Shown here: positions 18,008-27,493 of the stretch, piece by piece | How the letters are laid out: the number at the start of each line of letters is the position of its first letter | How positions within the stretch are numbered: the stretch's first letter is position 1 | DNA from: Roseomonas sp. CECT 9278 | GTDB lineage: Bacteria > Pseudomonadota > Alphaproteobacteria > Acetobacterales > Acetobacteraceae | NCBI RefSeq assembly: GCF_918698155.1 | Contig: NZ_CAKKLX010000002.1 | Span: forward strand, 1-64,000 | Reading direction: 5' to 3' | DNA length: 64,000 nt | The notes under the pieces: generated by a model | The model's database searches: none | What the model saw: only the letters and a program-made list of their open reading frames with translations | Told to the model about the DNA's origin: nothing | Made by a program: the position numbers and the translations under genes

Positions 18008-18790
18008 TCAGGCCTGCACAAGATCCCGATAGGCATGCCAGGTGGCGTGCCCGACCAGCGGGATCACCAGTGCCAGGCCCAGGAAGAAGGGCACCATCGC
18101 CATCGCCGTGAACACCACGATCAGCCCGGCCCAGAACAGCATCGCGCCCGGATTGGCCAGCACCGCGCGGACCGAGACCGAGATCGCCTCCATCGCCGTG
18201 AGTTCCGGCCTGTCCACCAGCATCGGGATCGACACCGCCGATATCGCGAAGGCCGCCCCCGCCAGCACCGCCCCCGCGCCGGTGCCCACGATCAGGAAGG
18301 GCAGCAGCATCTCCGACCGCAGCATCGCCATCGGCAGGGCTTCGAGCGACGGCGTGAAGTTGATCCCGAACATCAGCATGAAGATCAGCGCCGCCACGCG
18401 CACCCAGAACAGGTGCAGCACCACCAGCACCACGCCCATGAACGCCAGCTGCCCGCCATTGCGCGTGAAGCCGCCCATGCAGGCGGCGAAGGTCACCGGC
18501 TGGCCGGCTTCGCGCAGCCGCGAGGCCTCGTACAACCCCGCCGCCAGGATCGGCGCCACCATGAAGAACCCGGCCGAGGCCGGCAGGATCGCCCAGGCGG
18601 TGCGCGCCCACAGCAGCAGCATCGCCAGCACCCAGCCCGCGAGGGTGAGCGCCCCGCCATAGAAGAAGCCGACCTGCGGGTTCGCCATCAGGTCGCGCCA
18701 GCCCGCCGTGAGCCAGGCCCATGGCCGGTCGGGCGCGACCGTGCGGATGGTGGCGGGTCGGCGGGCGGCGGCCGGCACGTCGCTTGGCAT
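18008..18790 (-). CDS. DUF2189 membrane protein
   Basis: 260-residue inner-membrane protein with about six hydrophobic segments, matching the DUF2189 family often found beside cbb3 oxidase genes in Rhodospirillales. An early stretch DRPWAWLTAGWRDLMANPQVGF and the C-terminal LVIPLVGHATWHAYRDLV are characteristic. The function is not known. It is transcribed divergently from ccoN, and the FNR box at 18848 lies 57 bases upstream of its start, so low oxygen may control both. Confidence 0.82.
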   Translation of the reverse strand: MPSDVPAAARRPATIRTVAPDRPWAWLTAGWRDLMANPQVGFFYGGALTLAGWVLAMLLLWARTAWAILPASAGFFMVAPILAAGLYEASRLREAGQPVTFAACMGGFTRNGGQLAFMGVVLVVLHLFWVRVAALIFMLMFGINFTPSLEALPMAMLRSEMLLPFLIVGTGAGAVLAGAAFAISAVSIPMLVDRPELTAMEAISVSVRAVLANPGAMLFWAGLIVVFTAMAMVPFFLGLALVIPLVGHATWHAYRDLVQA

Positions 18791-18847
18791 GGCGGATCCT
18801 CTCCCGGTGGCCGTCGCGCAGACTAGTCGTGCTGCACCGCAAGAAAC

Positions 18848-18861
18848 TTGATCCGGATCAA
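18848..18861 (+). promoter_or_regulatory. FNR/FixK-type binding site upstream of ccoN
   Basis: The sequence TTGAT-CCGG-ATCAA is a perfect dyad matching the FNR/Anr/FixK consensus TTGAT-N4-ATCAA. It lies 85 bases before the ccoN start and 57 bases before the divergent DUF2189 gene, as expected for oxygen-controlled cbb3 oxidase expression. Confidence 0.92.
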
Positions 18862-18946
18862 GGACGCCTCGCCATCCCCGGCGTTCCCTGCCGCCCGTGG
18901 CGTGCCTCGCGACTCCGCGTCGGCGCCAGTGCAGGAGAGATCGGTC

Positions 18947-20446
18947 GTGGCATCAGCAACGGCAACCGCCGCCCTGGCCCCGGGGCAGGCATGGCGGGCG
19001 CAGGAGGAGACCTATGTGGAGGCGCCGATCCGCGCCTTCGCGGTCATCACGGCGTTCTGGGGCGTGGTGGGCTTCCTGGCGGGCGTGGTGATCGCATCCC
19101 AGCTGGCCTTCCCGCTGCTGAACCTCGACCTGGAATGGACCACCTTCGGGCGGCTGCGGCCGCTGCATACCAGCGCGGTGATCTTCGCCTTCGGCGGCAA
19201 TGCGCTGATCGGCACCTCGCTGTTCGTCGTGCAGCGCACCTGCCGCGCACGGCTGTTCGGCGGTGACGATGCCGGCTGGTTCCTGTTCTGGGGCTACAAC
19301 TTCTTCATCGTGATCGCCGCGCTGGGCTACGTGCTCGGTGTCACGCAGTCGAAGGAATATGCCGAGCCCGAATGGTATGCCGATATCTGGCTGACCATCG
19401 TCTGGGTCGCCTACCTGGTGGTCTTCGCCGGCACCATCATGAAGCGCGAGGAACCGCACATCTACGTGGCGAACTGGTTCTACCTCGCCTTCATCATCAC
19501 CGTCGCCGTCCTGCATATCGGCAACAACATCTCGATCCCGGTCGATATCGGCGCGTCGGCGTCCTACTCGGCGACGCCGGGCGTGCAGGGTGCCATGATC
19601 CAGTGGTGGTACGGCCACAACGCGGTCGGCTTCTTCCTGACCGCCGGCTTCCTCGGCATCATGTACTACTTCATCCCGAAGCAGGCGGACCGGCCGGTCT
19701 ATTCCTACCGGCTGTCGATCGTGCACTTCTGGACGCTGATCTTCCTGTATATCTGGGCCGGTCCGCACCACCTGCACTACACCGCGCTGCCCGACTGGGC
19801 GCAGGTGCTCGGCATGGTGTTCTCGATCGTGCTCTGGATGCCCTCCTGGGGCGGCATGATCAACGGGCTGATGACGCTCTCGGGCGCGTGGGACAAGCTG
19901 CGCACGGATCCCGCGCTGCGCTTCAGCGTCACGGCGGTCGGCTTCTACGGCATGTCCACCTTCGAAGGCCCGGTCATGTCGATCCGCGCGGTGAACGGGC
20001 TGTCGCACTACACCGACTGGACCATCGGGCACGTGCATTCCGGCGCCATGGGCTGGGTCGGCTTCATCACCTTCGGCGCGCTGTACTACCTGTTCCCGGT
20101 GCTGTGGCGGAAGAAGGCGATCTGGAGCGAGAAGCTCATCGCCTGGCACTTCTGGCTCGCGACGCTGGGGATCGTCTTCTACATCACCGCGATGTGGGTC
20201 TCGGGCATCATGCAGGGCCTGATGTGGCGGGCGTATGACGAGCTCGGCTTCCTCCAATACTCCTTCGTCGAGACGGTGGAGGCGATGCACCCCTACTACG
20301 TGATCCGGCTGCTGGGCGGGCTGCTGTACCTCACCGGCGCGCTGATCATGGCCTTCAACCTGTGGAAGACGGTGACCGCCGGCGAGGAGGCCGCGCCGGC
20401 CCCGGTCGCCGCCCCCGCTTCCTCCATCGCCGTCGCGGCGGAATAA
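18947..20446 (+). CDS. ccoN: cbb3-type cytochrome c oxidase subunit I
   Basis: 499-residue catalytic subunit with twelve predicted helices, reducing oxygen at the haem b3-CuB centre. Haem and copper ligands are visible in [40 protein letters not shown] and [13 protein letters not shown]. The GTG at 18947 was chosen because AGGAGAGA lies about 8 bases upstream; the same frame opens further back over the FNR box, which cannot be coding. CcoO follows after 13 bases. Confidence 0.95.
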   Translation: MASATATAALAPGQAWRAQEETYVEAPIRAFAVITAFWGVVGFLAGVVIASQLAFPLLNLDLEWTTFGRLRPLHTSAVIFAFGGNALIGTSLFVVQRTCRARLFGGDDAGWFLFWGYNFFIVIAALGYVLGVTQSKEYAEPEWYADIWLTIVWVAYLVVFAGTIMKREEPHIYVANWFYLAFIITVAVLHIGNNISIPVDIGASASYSATPGVQGAMIQWWYGHNAVGFFLTAGFLGIMYYFIPKQADRPVYSYRLSIVHFWTLIFLYIWAGPHHLHYTALPDWAQVLGMVFSIVLWMPSWGGMINGLMTLSGAWDKLRTDPALRFSVTAVGFYGMSTFEGPVMSIRAVNGLSHYTDWTIGHVHSGAMGWVGFITFGALYYLFPVLWRKKAIWSEKLIAWHFWLATLGIVFYITAMWVSGIMQGLMWRAYDELGFLQYSFVETVEAMHPYYVIRLLGGLLYLTGALIMAFNLWKTVTAGEEAAPAPVAAPASSIAVAAE

Positions 20447-20459
20447 GGGGAGCACGCAG

Positions 20460-21194
20460 ATGTTCGCATGGCTTCGCGACCACGGCATCATCGAGCGCAA
20501 CGTGGTGCTGATGGCGGTGCTCACCCTCATCACCATCTCGATCGGCGGGCTGGTGCAGATCGTGCCCCTGTTCGCCATCGAGACCACGATCGAGCGCGTG
20601 GCGGGGGTGCGCCCCTACACGCCGCTCGAACTGCGCGGGCGCGACATCTACATCCGGGAGGGCTGCTACAACTGCCATTCCCAGATGATCCGCCCGTTCC
20701 GCGACGAGCTGGAACGCTACGGCCACTACTCGCTGGCGGCCGAGAGCATGTACGACCATCCTTTCCAGTGGGGTTCCAAGCGCACCGGGCCGGACCTGGC
20801 GCGCGTGGGCGGGCGGTATTCGGATGACTGGCAGGCGGCGCATCTGCGCTCCCCGCGGGACCTGGTGCCGGCGTCGATCATGCCGCCCTATGCGTTCCTC
20901 GATCGCCCGCTCGATGTCAGCGACATCCAGCGGCGAATGCGGGCGCTGCGCGCCGTCGGCGTGCCCTATAGCGACGACATGATCGCCAATGCGGCGGCCG
21001 ACCTGCGCGCGCAGGCCGTGCCCGACGCCGATGCCGCCGGCTTCCAGGGCCGCTACGCCCGCGCCCGGCAATCCGCCTTCGACGGCAATCCCGGCGTGGT
21101 GACCGAGATGGATGCGCTGGTCGCGTACCTGCAGATGCTCGGCACGCTGGTGGATTTCCGCGACGTCACCCCCGCCCAGCTGCGCCAGCCGTAA
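20460..21194 (+). CDS. ccoO: cbb3-type cytochrome c oxidase subunit II (mono-haem)
   Basis: 244 residues with one N-terminal membrane anchor (about 15-38) and a periplasmic mono-haem cytochrome c domain. The haem motif is CYNCH in [17 protein letters not shown], and a distal Met ligand lies in [12 protein letters not shown]. It passes electrons from CcoP to CcoN. Length and order are typical. Confidence 0.95.
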   Translation: MFAWLRDHGIIERNVVLMAVLTLITISIGGLVQIVPLFAIETTIERVAGVRPYTPLELRGRDIYIREGCYNCHSQMIRPFRDELERYGHYSLAAESMYDHPFQWGSKRTGPDLARVGGRYSDDWQAAHLRSPRDLVPASIMPPYAFLDRPLDVSDIQRRMRALRAVGVPYSDDMIANAAADLRAQAVPDADAAGFQGRYARARQSAFDGNPGVVTEMDALVAYLQMLGTLVDFRDVTPAQLRQP

Positions 21195-21205
21195 GGGACC
21201 GCGCG

Positions 21206-21382
21206 ATGCAGACGCTGATCGAAGGCCTGCCCGCGCTGCGCGCGATGTGGGTGGTGTGGTTCTTCGTGCTGTTCCTCGGGATGCTGTGGTTCGTGCTGCG
21301 CCCGTCGAAGAAGCGGCACTTCGAGGACCAGGCCGATATTCCGTTCCGGGACGACACATCCCGCCCGCGCAGCACACGCTGA
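21206..21382 (+). CDS. ccoQ: cbb3 oxidase small subunit CcoQ
   Basis: 58 residues. There is one membrane helix (MWVVWFFVLFLGMLWFVL) followed by the basic-acidic tail RPSKKRHFEDQADIPFRDD, the usual CcoQ form. It starts 11 bases after the ccoO stop and precedes ccoP by 15 bases. CcoQ stabilises the oxidase complex in studied species. Confidence 0.9.
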   Translation: MQTLIEGLPALRAMWVVWFFVLFLGMLWFVLRPSKKRHFEDQADIPFRDDTSRPRSTR

Positions 21383-21397
21383 CAGGAGCATCCGAGG

Positions 21398-22261
21398 ATG
21401 CCGACCAAGATCGAGAAGGACGCCCTGACCGGCACCGACACCACCGGCCATGAATGGGACGGGGTGAAGGAGCTGAACAACCCGCTGCCCAAGTGGTGGC
21501 TGTACACCTTCTATGCCTGCATCGCCTTCGCGGTGGTGTGGATGGTGATCTACCCCTCCATCCCCGGCTGGAAGGGCACCAGCGGCTGGGTGGCGCGCGA
21601 GGCCGTGGTGGCCGAGGTCGCCGCCGCGCAGGCGCGCAACGCCCCGATGATGGCCCGGCTGCGCGAAGCGACGCCCGCGCAGATCCAGGCCGACCCCGAG
21701 CTGCGCGCCTTCGCCCAGGCCGGCGGGCGCGTCGCCTTCGCCAACAACTGCGCCGGCTGCCACGGCGCGGGCGGGCAGGGCGCGCTGGGCGGCTTCCCCT
21801 CGCTGGCCGATGACGACTGGATCTGGGGCGGCTCGCTGGAGGCCATCCAGCACACCATCCGCCACGGCGTGCGCGCCAATGAAAGCGACGACCAGCGGCA
21901 ATCCATCATGCCGCGCTTCGGCGCCGACGGGCTGCTGACCCGCGCGCAGGTCGACGACGTGGCGGAGCATGTGCTCTCCCTGGCCAACCGCGCCACCGAC
22001 CCGGCGGCCGCGGCGCGCGGCGCGGTGATCTACGCCGAGAACTGCGTCGCCTGCCACGGCGATCGCGGCGAAGGCAACCGCGAGGTCGGCGCGCCGCGCC
22101 TGTCCGACCAGGTCTGGCTCTATGGCGCCAGCAAGCGGGACATCGTGGCGATGATCAACAACCCCCGCGCCGGCGTGATGCCGGCCTGGCAGGGCCGGCT
22201 CGACCCCGCCATGGTCAACATGCTGACCGTCTACGTGCATTCGCTCGGCGGGGGCGAATAG
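21398..22261 (+). CDS. ccoP: cbb3-type cytochrome c oxidase subunit III (di-haem)
   Basis: 287 residues. The N-terminus has HEWDGVKELNNPLPKWW, the CcoP hallmark, then a membrane helix and two cytochrome c domains with haem motifs CAGCH (about residue 118) and CVACH (about 215). It takes electrons from soluble cytochrome c. AGGAG lies about 8 bases before the ATG. Confidence 0.96.
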   Translation: MPTKIEKDALTGTDTTGHEWDGVKELNNPLPKWWLYTFYACIAFAVVWMVIYPSIPGWKGTSGWVAREAVVAEVAAAQARNAPMMARLREATPAQIQADPELRAFAQAGGRVAFANNCAGCHGAGGQGALGGFPSLADDDWIWGGSLEAIQHTIRHGVRANESDDQRQSIMPRFGADGLLTRAQVDDVAEHVLSLANRATDPAAAARGAVIYAENCVACHGDRGEGNREVGAPRLSDQVWLYGASKRDIVAMINNPRAGVMPAWQGRLDPAMVNMLTVYVHSLGGGE

Positions 22262-22271
22262 GCCGCGCGCC

Positions 22272-23780
22272 ATGAGCACGATCGACGCACCGCACCGCGC
22301 GAAGGCGGACCGGCCGGCGGCATCGCCCGCCGCCGGGCAGCCGTTGTATGCGGACCGCGTGAAGGTCTATCCGAAGCGGGTCTTCGGCCGCGTGCGCTCG
22401 GTGAAGTGGGCGGTGCTGGTGGCGTGCCTGGCGCTGTACTACGTGCTGCCCTGGCTGCGCTGGGACCGCGGGCCTGGCGTGCCCGACCAGGCGGTGCTGG
22501 TCGATATCGCCCATGCGCGGCTGTTCTTCTTCTGGGTCGAGCTCTGGCCGCAGGAGATCTACTTCCTGGCCGGCGCGCTGATCCTGGGCGCCTTCGCGCT
22601 TTTTGCGGTGTCCTCGCTGTTCGGGCGGCTGTGGTGCGGCTTCACCTGCCCGCAGACGGTCTGGACCGACCTGTTCATGTGGGTCGAACGCTGGATCCAG
22701 GGCGACCGCAATGCGCGCATGAAGCTCGACCAGGGGCCGCGCGATGCGAATTGGTGGACGCGCAAGGCGCTGACGCACGGCGTGTGGCTGCTGATCGCGG
22801 CCGCGACGGGTGGCGCCTGGGTCATGTACTTCAACGACGCGCCGAGCGTGACGCACGCCATCCTGACCGGGCGCGCCAGCCTGGAGGTGTATTTCTTCTT
22901 CGCGCTGTTCGCCGGCTTTACCTATCTGCTGGCGGGCTGGGCGCGCGAACAGGTCTGCACCTACATGTGCCCCTGGCCGCGCTTCCAGGCGGCGATGCTC
23001 GATGAGAACTCGCTGGTCGTGACCTATCGCGACTGGCGCGGCGAACCCCGCGGCAAGCCGCGTGACGCCGCCACCGGCGATTGCGTGGACTGCTTCGCCT
23101 GCGTGCATGTCTGCCCGACCGGCATCGACATCCGTGACGGGCAGCAGCTGGAATGCATCGGCTGCGGCTTGTGCGTCGATGCCTGCGACAGCGTCATGGG
23201 CAAGCTCGGGCGCCCGAAGGGGCTGATCGCCTTCGAGACGCTGAGGAACCTCTCGGCCAGCGCCGCCGCCACCGCCGCGATGCCGCCCGGCGAGGCACGC
23301 TTCAAGGCCGGCATGGCGGCGCGCCACCTGCCGCGCTTCATCCGCCCGCGCACCATGATGTATGCCGGCGCCCTGGCGGTCGTCTCGCTGGTCATGCTGG
23401 GCGCCTTCCTGCTGCGATCGACGCTGGACGTCACCGTCATCCGCGACCGCGCGCCGCTGTTCGTGCGGCTGTCCGATGGCGGCATCCGCAACGCCTACAC
23501 GGTCAAGATCGTCAACAAGACACGCGAGGAAGCGCCGCTCGCGCTGGTGCTCCAGGCGCCCGAAGGCTTCCGCATGGTGGTGCAGGACGTGCCGGACGAC
23601 GCTGAGGGCCGCCCGCTGCTGTCGCGCCGCGCCGATGGCATCGCGCAGTATCGCGTGCTCGTGACGGTCCCCGGCGGGCAGCGCGTGGCGGACTCCACGC
23701 CGGTCACCTTCCGCCTGCTCGACGCGACGGGCCGCGCCGTGGCCAGCACCTCCAGCACCTTCGCAGGACCCCGCCCATGA
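22272..23780 (+). CDS. ccoG: cbb3 oxidase accessory ferredoxin-like protein CcoG
   Basis: 502-residue membrane protein with about five helices and a cytoplasmic di-cluster ferredoxin domain. Cluster motifs are CVDCFACVHVCPTGIDIRDG and CIGCGLCVDACDSVMGK. The early stretch LWCGFTCPQTVWTDLFMWVE and the later QVCTYMCPWPRFQ hold conserved CxxxC pairs. CcoG/FixG reduces copper for cbb3 assembly in studied bacteria. A C-terminal immunoglobulin-like domain follows. The stop overlaps the ccoH start (ATGA). Confidence 0.95.
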   Translation: MSTIDAPHRAKADRPAASPAAGQPLYADRVKVYPKRVFGRVRSVKWAVLVACLALYYVLPWLRWDRGPGVPDQAVLVDIAHARLFFFWVELWPQEIYFLAGALILGAFALFAVSSLFGRLWCGFTCPQTVWTDLFMWVERWIQGDRNARMKLDQGPRDANWWTRKALTHGVWLLIAAATGGAWVMYFNDAPSVTHAILTGRASLEVYFFFALFAGFTYLLAGWAREQVCTYMCPWPRFQAAMLDENSLVVTYRDWRGEPRGKPRDAATGDCVDCFACVHVCPTGIDIRDGQQLECIGCGLCVDACDSVMGKLGRPKGLIAFETLRNLSASAAATAAMPPGEARFKAGMAARHLPRFIRPRTMMYAGALAVVSLVMLGAFLLRSTLDVTVIRDRAPLFVRLSDGGIRNAYTVKIVNKTREEAPLALVLQAPEGFRMVVQDVPDDAEGRPLLSRRADGIAQYRVLVTVPGGQRVADSTPVTFRLLDATGRAVASTSSTFAGPRP

Positions 23781-24247
23781 GCGCGACCTACGATCCGAAG
23801 CGCAGCCGCTGGATCCCCTGGGCCTTCGTCGGCGGCATGGCGCTGGTCGTCGTGGTGAACGGGATCATGGCCTACTACGCCATCTCGACCTTCACCGGCG
23901 TGACGGTCCCGCGCGCCTATGAACGCGGCCGCGGCTACGGCCAGGTGCTGGCCGAGGCCGCGCGCCAGGATGCGCTCGGCTGGACCGCCCATGTCACGCT
24001 GGCCGGCGGCGCGCTGGCCGTGATCGCGACCGATCGCGACGGCCGCGGCATCCCCGGGCGCATCGAAGGCATCCTGCTGCGCCCGCTGGAGGGCCACGAG
24101 TTCCCGCTCGACTTCGTGGCGCGCGGCACCGGGCGCTGGGCGGCGCAGGCGCTGCCCGCGCAGCGCGGCCAGTGGGAAGCGCGGCTGACCCTGTTCGGCC
24201 CGGACGGCACGCCCTTCGACATCCGCCGCCGCGTGGCGGTGCCATGA
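23777..24247 (+). CDS. ccoH: cbb3 oxidase assembly protein CcoH/FixH
   Basis: 156 residues. It has one N-terminal membrane helix (WAFVGGMALVVVVNGIMAYYA), then the periplasmic FixH domain with YERGRGYGQVLAEAARQDALGW. It is needed for stable cbb3 assembly in known systems. It overlaps ccoG and ccoI by 4 bases each, so the three are translated as a coupled set. Confidence 0.92.
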   Translation: MSATYDPKRSRWIPWAFVGGMALVVVVNGIMAYYAISTFTGVTVPRAYERGRGYGQVLAEAARQDALGWTAHVTLAGGALAVIATDRDGRGIPGRIEGILLRPLEGHEFPLDFVARGTGRWAAQALPAQRGQWEARLTLFGPDGTPFDIRRRVAVP

Positions 24248-26586
24248 GCCTTCTCGGCCGCACCCAGCCGGTCGCGTCGGGCGCGGTCTCCGTCGCGGCC
24301 TGCGCGCATTGCGGCGCGCGGCTGGCGCCAGGCCAGGCGCGATTCTGCTGCGCCGGCTGCGAGGGCGCGCATGGGCTGGTCGCGGGCCTCGGGCTCGATG
24401 CCTTCTACCGGCGCCAGGCGACCGAGGCCGGCACGCTGCGCCCGGAAGCCGCCGCACCGGCGCTGGACTTCGCGCCCGTCGCGACCGCGCAAGGCGATGG
24501 CGTGCAGCGGCTCGACCTCGTGGTCTCGGGCTTGAGCTGCGGCGCCTGCGTCTGGCTGGTCGAACAGGCGCTGGCGGTGGAGCCGGACGTGCTCTCCGCC
24601 CGCGCGGCCTTGGCGACGCGACGGCTGACCATCACCTGGCGCGGCGCGGCGGCGCGGGCGAACGACCTCGCGCGCGTGCTCGCGCGGCTGGGCTTCCGCG
24701 CCGCGCCCTGGTCGCCCGCCTGCCTGCGCGCCACCGAGGATGCCGAGGGCCGCAGGCTTGCCCGCGCGCTGGGCATCGCCGGCTTCGGCGCGATGAACAT
24801 CATGCTGATCTCGGTGGCGGTCTGGGTCGGCGGGGATATGGGGCCGTCGCTGCGCCACGGGCTGCATTGGCTGGCGGCGATGATCGGCCTGCCGGTGGTG
24901 CTGGTGGCGGGGATGCCGTTCTACGCATCGGCCTGGGCGGCGCTGCGCGCGGGGCGGCCGTCCATGGACCTGGCGGTGTCGCTGGGGGTGCTTGCCACCG
25001 CCGCGATGTCGCTGTCCGAGACCATCCGCAACGGCCCCTATACCTGGTTCGACGGCGCCACCATGCTGCTGGCGCTGCTGTTGGCCGGGCGCGTCTTCGA
25101 CCGGGCGGCGCGGCGGCGTGCCCGGCAGTCGGTCGCGGAACTGCTGGCATTGCAGGACGGGTTGGTCACGCGCCTGCGGCCCGACGGGCGCGGCGAGAGC
25201 GTCCCGGCCGAGGCCGTGGCCGCCGGCGATCGCGTGCTGGTCGCCGCCGGCGAGCGCCTGCGCCTCGATGGCAGGAGCGACGACGCGGCCTTGCTGGACG
25301 CCGCCGCCACCACCGGCGAGAGCCTGCCGCGCAGCTTCGCGCCCGGCGACGCGCTCCCGGCCGGCGCCGTGAACATGGGCGCCGCCTTCACCATGACGGT
25401 CAGCGCGGCGGCCAAGGACGGTTCGCTCGCCGCCATGGCGCGGCTGCTGGAACGCGCGGAGCAGGCGAAGGGCCGCTTCGTCGCCATCGCCGACCGTGCC
25501 GCGCGCCTGTACGTGCCGGTGGTCCATGCGGTGGCGGCGGCGACCTTCTTCCTGTGGTGGGGCGTGCTGGATGCGCCGTGGCAGGTTGCGCTGGTGCATG
25601 CGGTCTGCGTGCTGCTGATCACCTGCCCCTGCGCGCTGGCGCTGGCGGTGCCGGCGGTGCAGGTGGTGGCGGTGGGCGCGTTGTTCCGCCGCGGCGTGCT
25701 GGTGACCTCCGCCACCGCGCTGGAACGCCTGGCCAGCGCCGATTGCGCCGTGTTCGACAAGACCGGCACGCTGACCGAAGGCCGGCCGGTGCTGCTGCCC
25801 GGCGGCCACGACGCCGGCGTGCTGGCACGCGCCGCGGGGCTGGCGGGGGCGTCGCGCCATCCGCTGGCGCAGGCGCTGGTGCGCGCCTGCCCCGACGCGC
25901 CGCTGGCCGATGCCGTGCGCGAGGTGCCGGGGCAGGGGCTGGTGGCCGGCGCGGCGCGGCTCGGTTCGCCTGCCTTCGTCGGGCTGCCGCCATCGGCCGA
26001 CGGCATGACGCTGGCCTTCCGCGAGGGCGACGCAGCGCCCGTGCTGTTCCGCTTCGCCGACCGCATGCGCGATGACGCGCCAGAGGCGGTGGCCGCGCTG
26101 GCGTCGCTGGGGCTCGCACCCGAACTACTGTCGGGCGATGGCGAGGGCGCGGTCGCCGCGCTCGCCTGGCAGGCGGGAATCGGCGGCTGGCAGGCCGGCG
26201 CCGACCCGGTGGCGAAGCAGGCGCGCATCGCCGCGCTGCTGGCCGAAGGGCGCCGCCCGCTGATGGTGGGCGATGGCATCAACGACGCCGCGGCGCTGGC
26301 CGCCGCGCATGTCTCGGCCAGCCCTGCGGGTGCCACCGACCTCGCGCAGACCGCCGCCGACCTGGTGCTGCAGCGCGAGGGCCTGGCGATGCTGCCGGCG
26401 GCGGTGCGCATCGCGCGGCGCGCGCAGGCGATCGCCCGGCAGAACATCGGCTTCTCGGTCGGCTACAACGTGCTGGCGGTGCCGGTCGCGGTGGCGGGGC
26501 TGGTCACGCCGCTGGTCGCCGCGGTGGTGATGGCGTCGTCGTCCATCATCGTCGTGCTGAACGCGCTGCGGGCGGGCAGGGACTGA
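24244..26586 (+). CDS. ccoI: Copper-exporting P1B-type ATPase CcoI/FixI
   Basis: 780 residues. An N-terminal Cys-rich motif (CAHCGARLAPGQARFCCAGCEG) is followed by a heavy-metal-associated domain with SGLSCGACVWLVEQ. The membrane metal site is CPC in LLITCPCALALAVP (about 460), phosphorylation Asp is in FDKTGT (about 505), and the hinge is MVGDGINDAAALAAAHVSASPAGATD. This is the slow copper exporter feeding CuB insertion into CcoN. The ATG overlaps the ccoH stop. Confidence 0.95.
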   Translation: MSLLGRTQPVASGAVSVAACAHCGARLAPGQARFCCAGCEGAHGLVAGLGLDAFYRRQATEAGTLRPEAAAPALDFAPVATAQGDGVQRLDLVVSGLSCGACVWLVEQALAVEPDVLSARAALATRRLTITWRGAAARANDLARVLARLGFRAAPWSPACLRATEDAEGRRLARALGIAGFGAMNIMLISVAVWVGGDMGPSLRHGLHWLAAMIGLPVVLVAGMPFYASAWAALRAGRPSMDLAVSLGVLATAAMSLSETIRNGPYTWFDGATMLLALLLAGRVFDRAARRRARQSVAELLALQDGLVTRLRPDGRGESVPAEAVAAGDRVLVAAGERLRLDGRSDDAALLDAAATTGESLPRSFAPGDALPAGAVNMGAAFTMTVSAAAKDGSLAAMARLLERAEQAKGRFVAIADRAARLYVPVVHAVAAATFFLWWGVLDAPWQVALVHAVCVLLITCPCALALAVPAVQVVAVGALFRRGVLVTSATALERLASADCAVFDKTGTLTEGRPVLLPGGHDAGVLARAAGLAGASRHPLAQALVRACPDAPLADAVREVPGQGLVAGAARLGSPAFVGLPPSADGMTLAFREGDAAPVLFRFADRMRDDAPEAVAALASLGLAPELLSGDGEGAVAALAWQAGIGGWQAGADPVAKQARIAALLAEGRRPLMVGDGINDAAALAAAHVSASPAGATDLAQTAADLVLQREGLAMLPAAVRIARRAQAIARQNIGFSVGYNVLAVPVAVAGLVTPLVAAVVMASSSIIVVLNALRAGRD

Positions 26587-26589
26587 CGC

Positions 26590-26751
26590 ATGGACGTGCT
26601 GCTCTACCTCATTCCCGTCTCGCTGCTGCTGGGGCTGCTCGGCCTGGTGGCGTTCCTCTGGGCGCTGCGGTCGCGCCAGTATGACGACCTGGACGGTGCG
26701 GCCGCGCGCATCCTGTTCGACGACAAGCCCCGCAAGGAAACCCCGCCATGA
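26590..26751 (+). CDS. ccoS: cbb3 oxidase maturation protein CcoS
   Basis: 53 residues with one membrane helix (LLYLIPVSLLLGLLGLVAFLWAL) followed by the conserved CcoS tail RSRQYDDLDGAAARILFDD. It is needed for cofactor insertion into the oxidase. It starts 3 bases after ccoI and overlaps the next small gene by 4 bases. Confidence 0.93.
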   Translation: MDVLLYLIPVSLLLGLLGLVAFLWALRSRQYDDLDGAAARILFDDKPRKETPP

Positions 26752-26930
26752 CCGGAACCCGCGCCTTTTTCCTGATGTTCTACGCCGTTCTGGCGCTGGT
26801 CGGGCTGTTCCTGGCGGCGGCGGCGAAGGATGCCGGCATCACCATCTTCGCCTGGGGCCTGGTGCTGTTCGGTGTGCTGAACGCCTACCGCACCATCGGC
26901 GCGCATTACGACGGTGCCGGCCGCCACTGA
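26748..26930 (+). CDS. 60-residue membrane protein ending the cbb3 cluster
   Basis: Two hydrophobic segments (FFLMFYAVLALVGLFLAAAA and TIFAWGLVLFGVLNAYRTI) and a short His-ended tail. Its ATGA overlap with ccoS makes co-translation likely, so it should be part of the oxidase assembly or membrane module. No named family is recognised by eye. The stop abuts the convergent regulator gene with no spacer. Confidence 0.8.
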   Translation: MTGTRAFFLMFYAVLALVGLFLAAAAKDAGITIFAWGLVLFGVLNAYRTIGAHYDGAGRH

Positions 26931-27383
26931 TCACGGCACCGGGGAGAGCGTCCGCTTCAGGCAGCGCAGCGTGAAGGCGGTGCGCGTGTGGCGCACGCCG
27001 GGCAGGCGGTAGATCTTCTCCCGCAGCAGCGCCTCGTAGCCCGCGGTGCCGCCGACCGCGGCCTTCAGCACATAGTCGTATTCGCCCGTCACCAGCCAGC
27101 ATTCCAGCACTTCGGGGATGGCCAGCACGGCTTCCTCGAAGCGCGCCAGGTGCGTGTCGTCGTGGCGTTCCATCATCACCTCCAGGAACACCGTGTCCGG
27201 CAGGCCGAGCGCGGCCTGGTCGAGCAGCGCGTGGTAGCCCTGGATCACGCCCGCCTGCTCCAGCCGCTTCACCCGCGTCCAGCACGGCGAGGGCGAGAGG
27301 CCGACCTCCTCGGCCAGTTCGGCATTGGTCAGCCGCGCGCGGCGGGCCAGGGCACGGAGGATCTTGCGGTCGATGGCGTCCAT
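26931..27383 (-). CDS. Lrp/AsnC-family regulator
   Basis: 150 residues with an AsnC helix-turn-helix (LTNAELAEEVGLSPSPCWTRVKRLEQAGVI) followed by the amino-acid-binding RAM domain (CWLVTGEYDYVLKA). The M at 27383 (MDAIDRKILRAL) is preferred over an upstream in-frame codon because the family begins there. It is divergent from the indolepyruvate oxidoreductase gene, which it probably controls in response to an aromatic or other amino acid; that is inference from arrangement. Confidence 0.92.
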   Translation of the reverse strand: MDAIDRKILRALARRARLTNAELAEEVGLSPSPCWTRVKRLEQAGVIQGYHALLDQAALGLPDTVFLEVMMERHDDTHLARFEEAVLAIPEVLECWLVTGEYDYVLKAAVGGTAGYEALLREKIYRLPGVRHTRTAFTLRCLKRTLSPVP

Positions 27384-27386
27384 GCC

Positions 27387-27465
27387 GGCAGGATGTTCCG
27401 CCTGTTCGGCGCTGCACAACAGGAATCGGAAAATATCGCCGCTGGACCGGGCGCATCATCCTGCC
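27387..27465. promoter_or_regulatory. Inverted repeat in the Lrp/ior divergent promoter region
   Basis: GGCAGGATG (27387-27395) and its exact reverse complement CATCCTGCC (27457-27465) flank the only AT-rich core (GGAAAATATC, about 27428-27437). The arms are symmetric about that core. This fits an Lrp-type wrapped operator, but is not proved. Confidence 0.45.
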
Positions 27466-27493
27466 ATTGGCAGACCGCTCCGGGACCCCCAAC

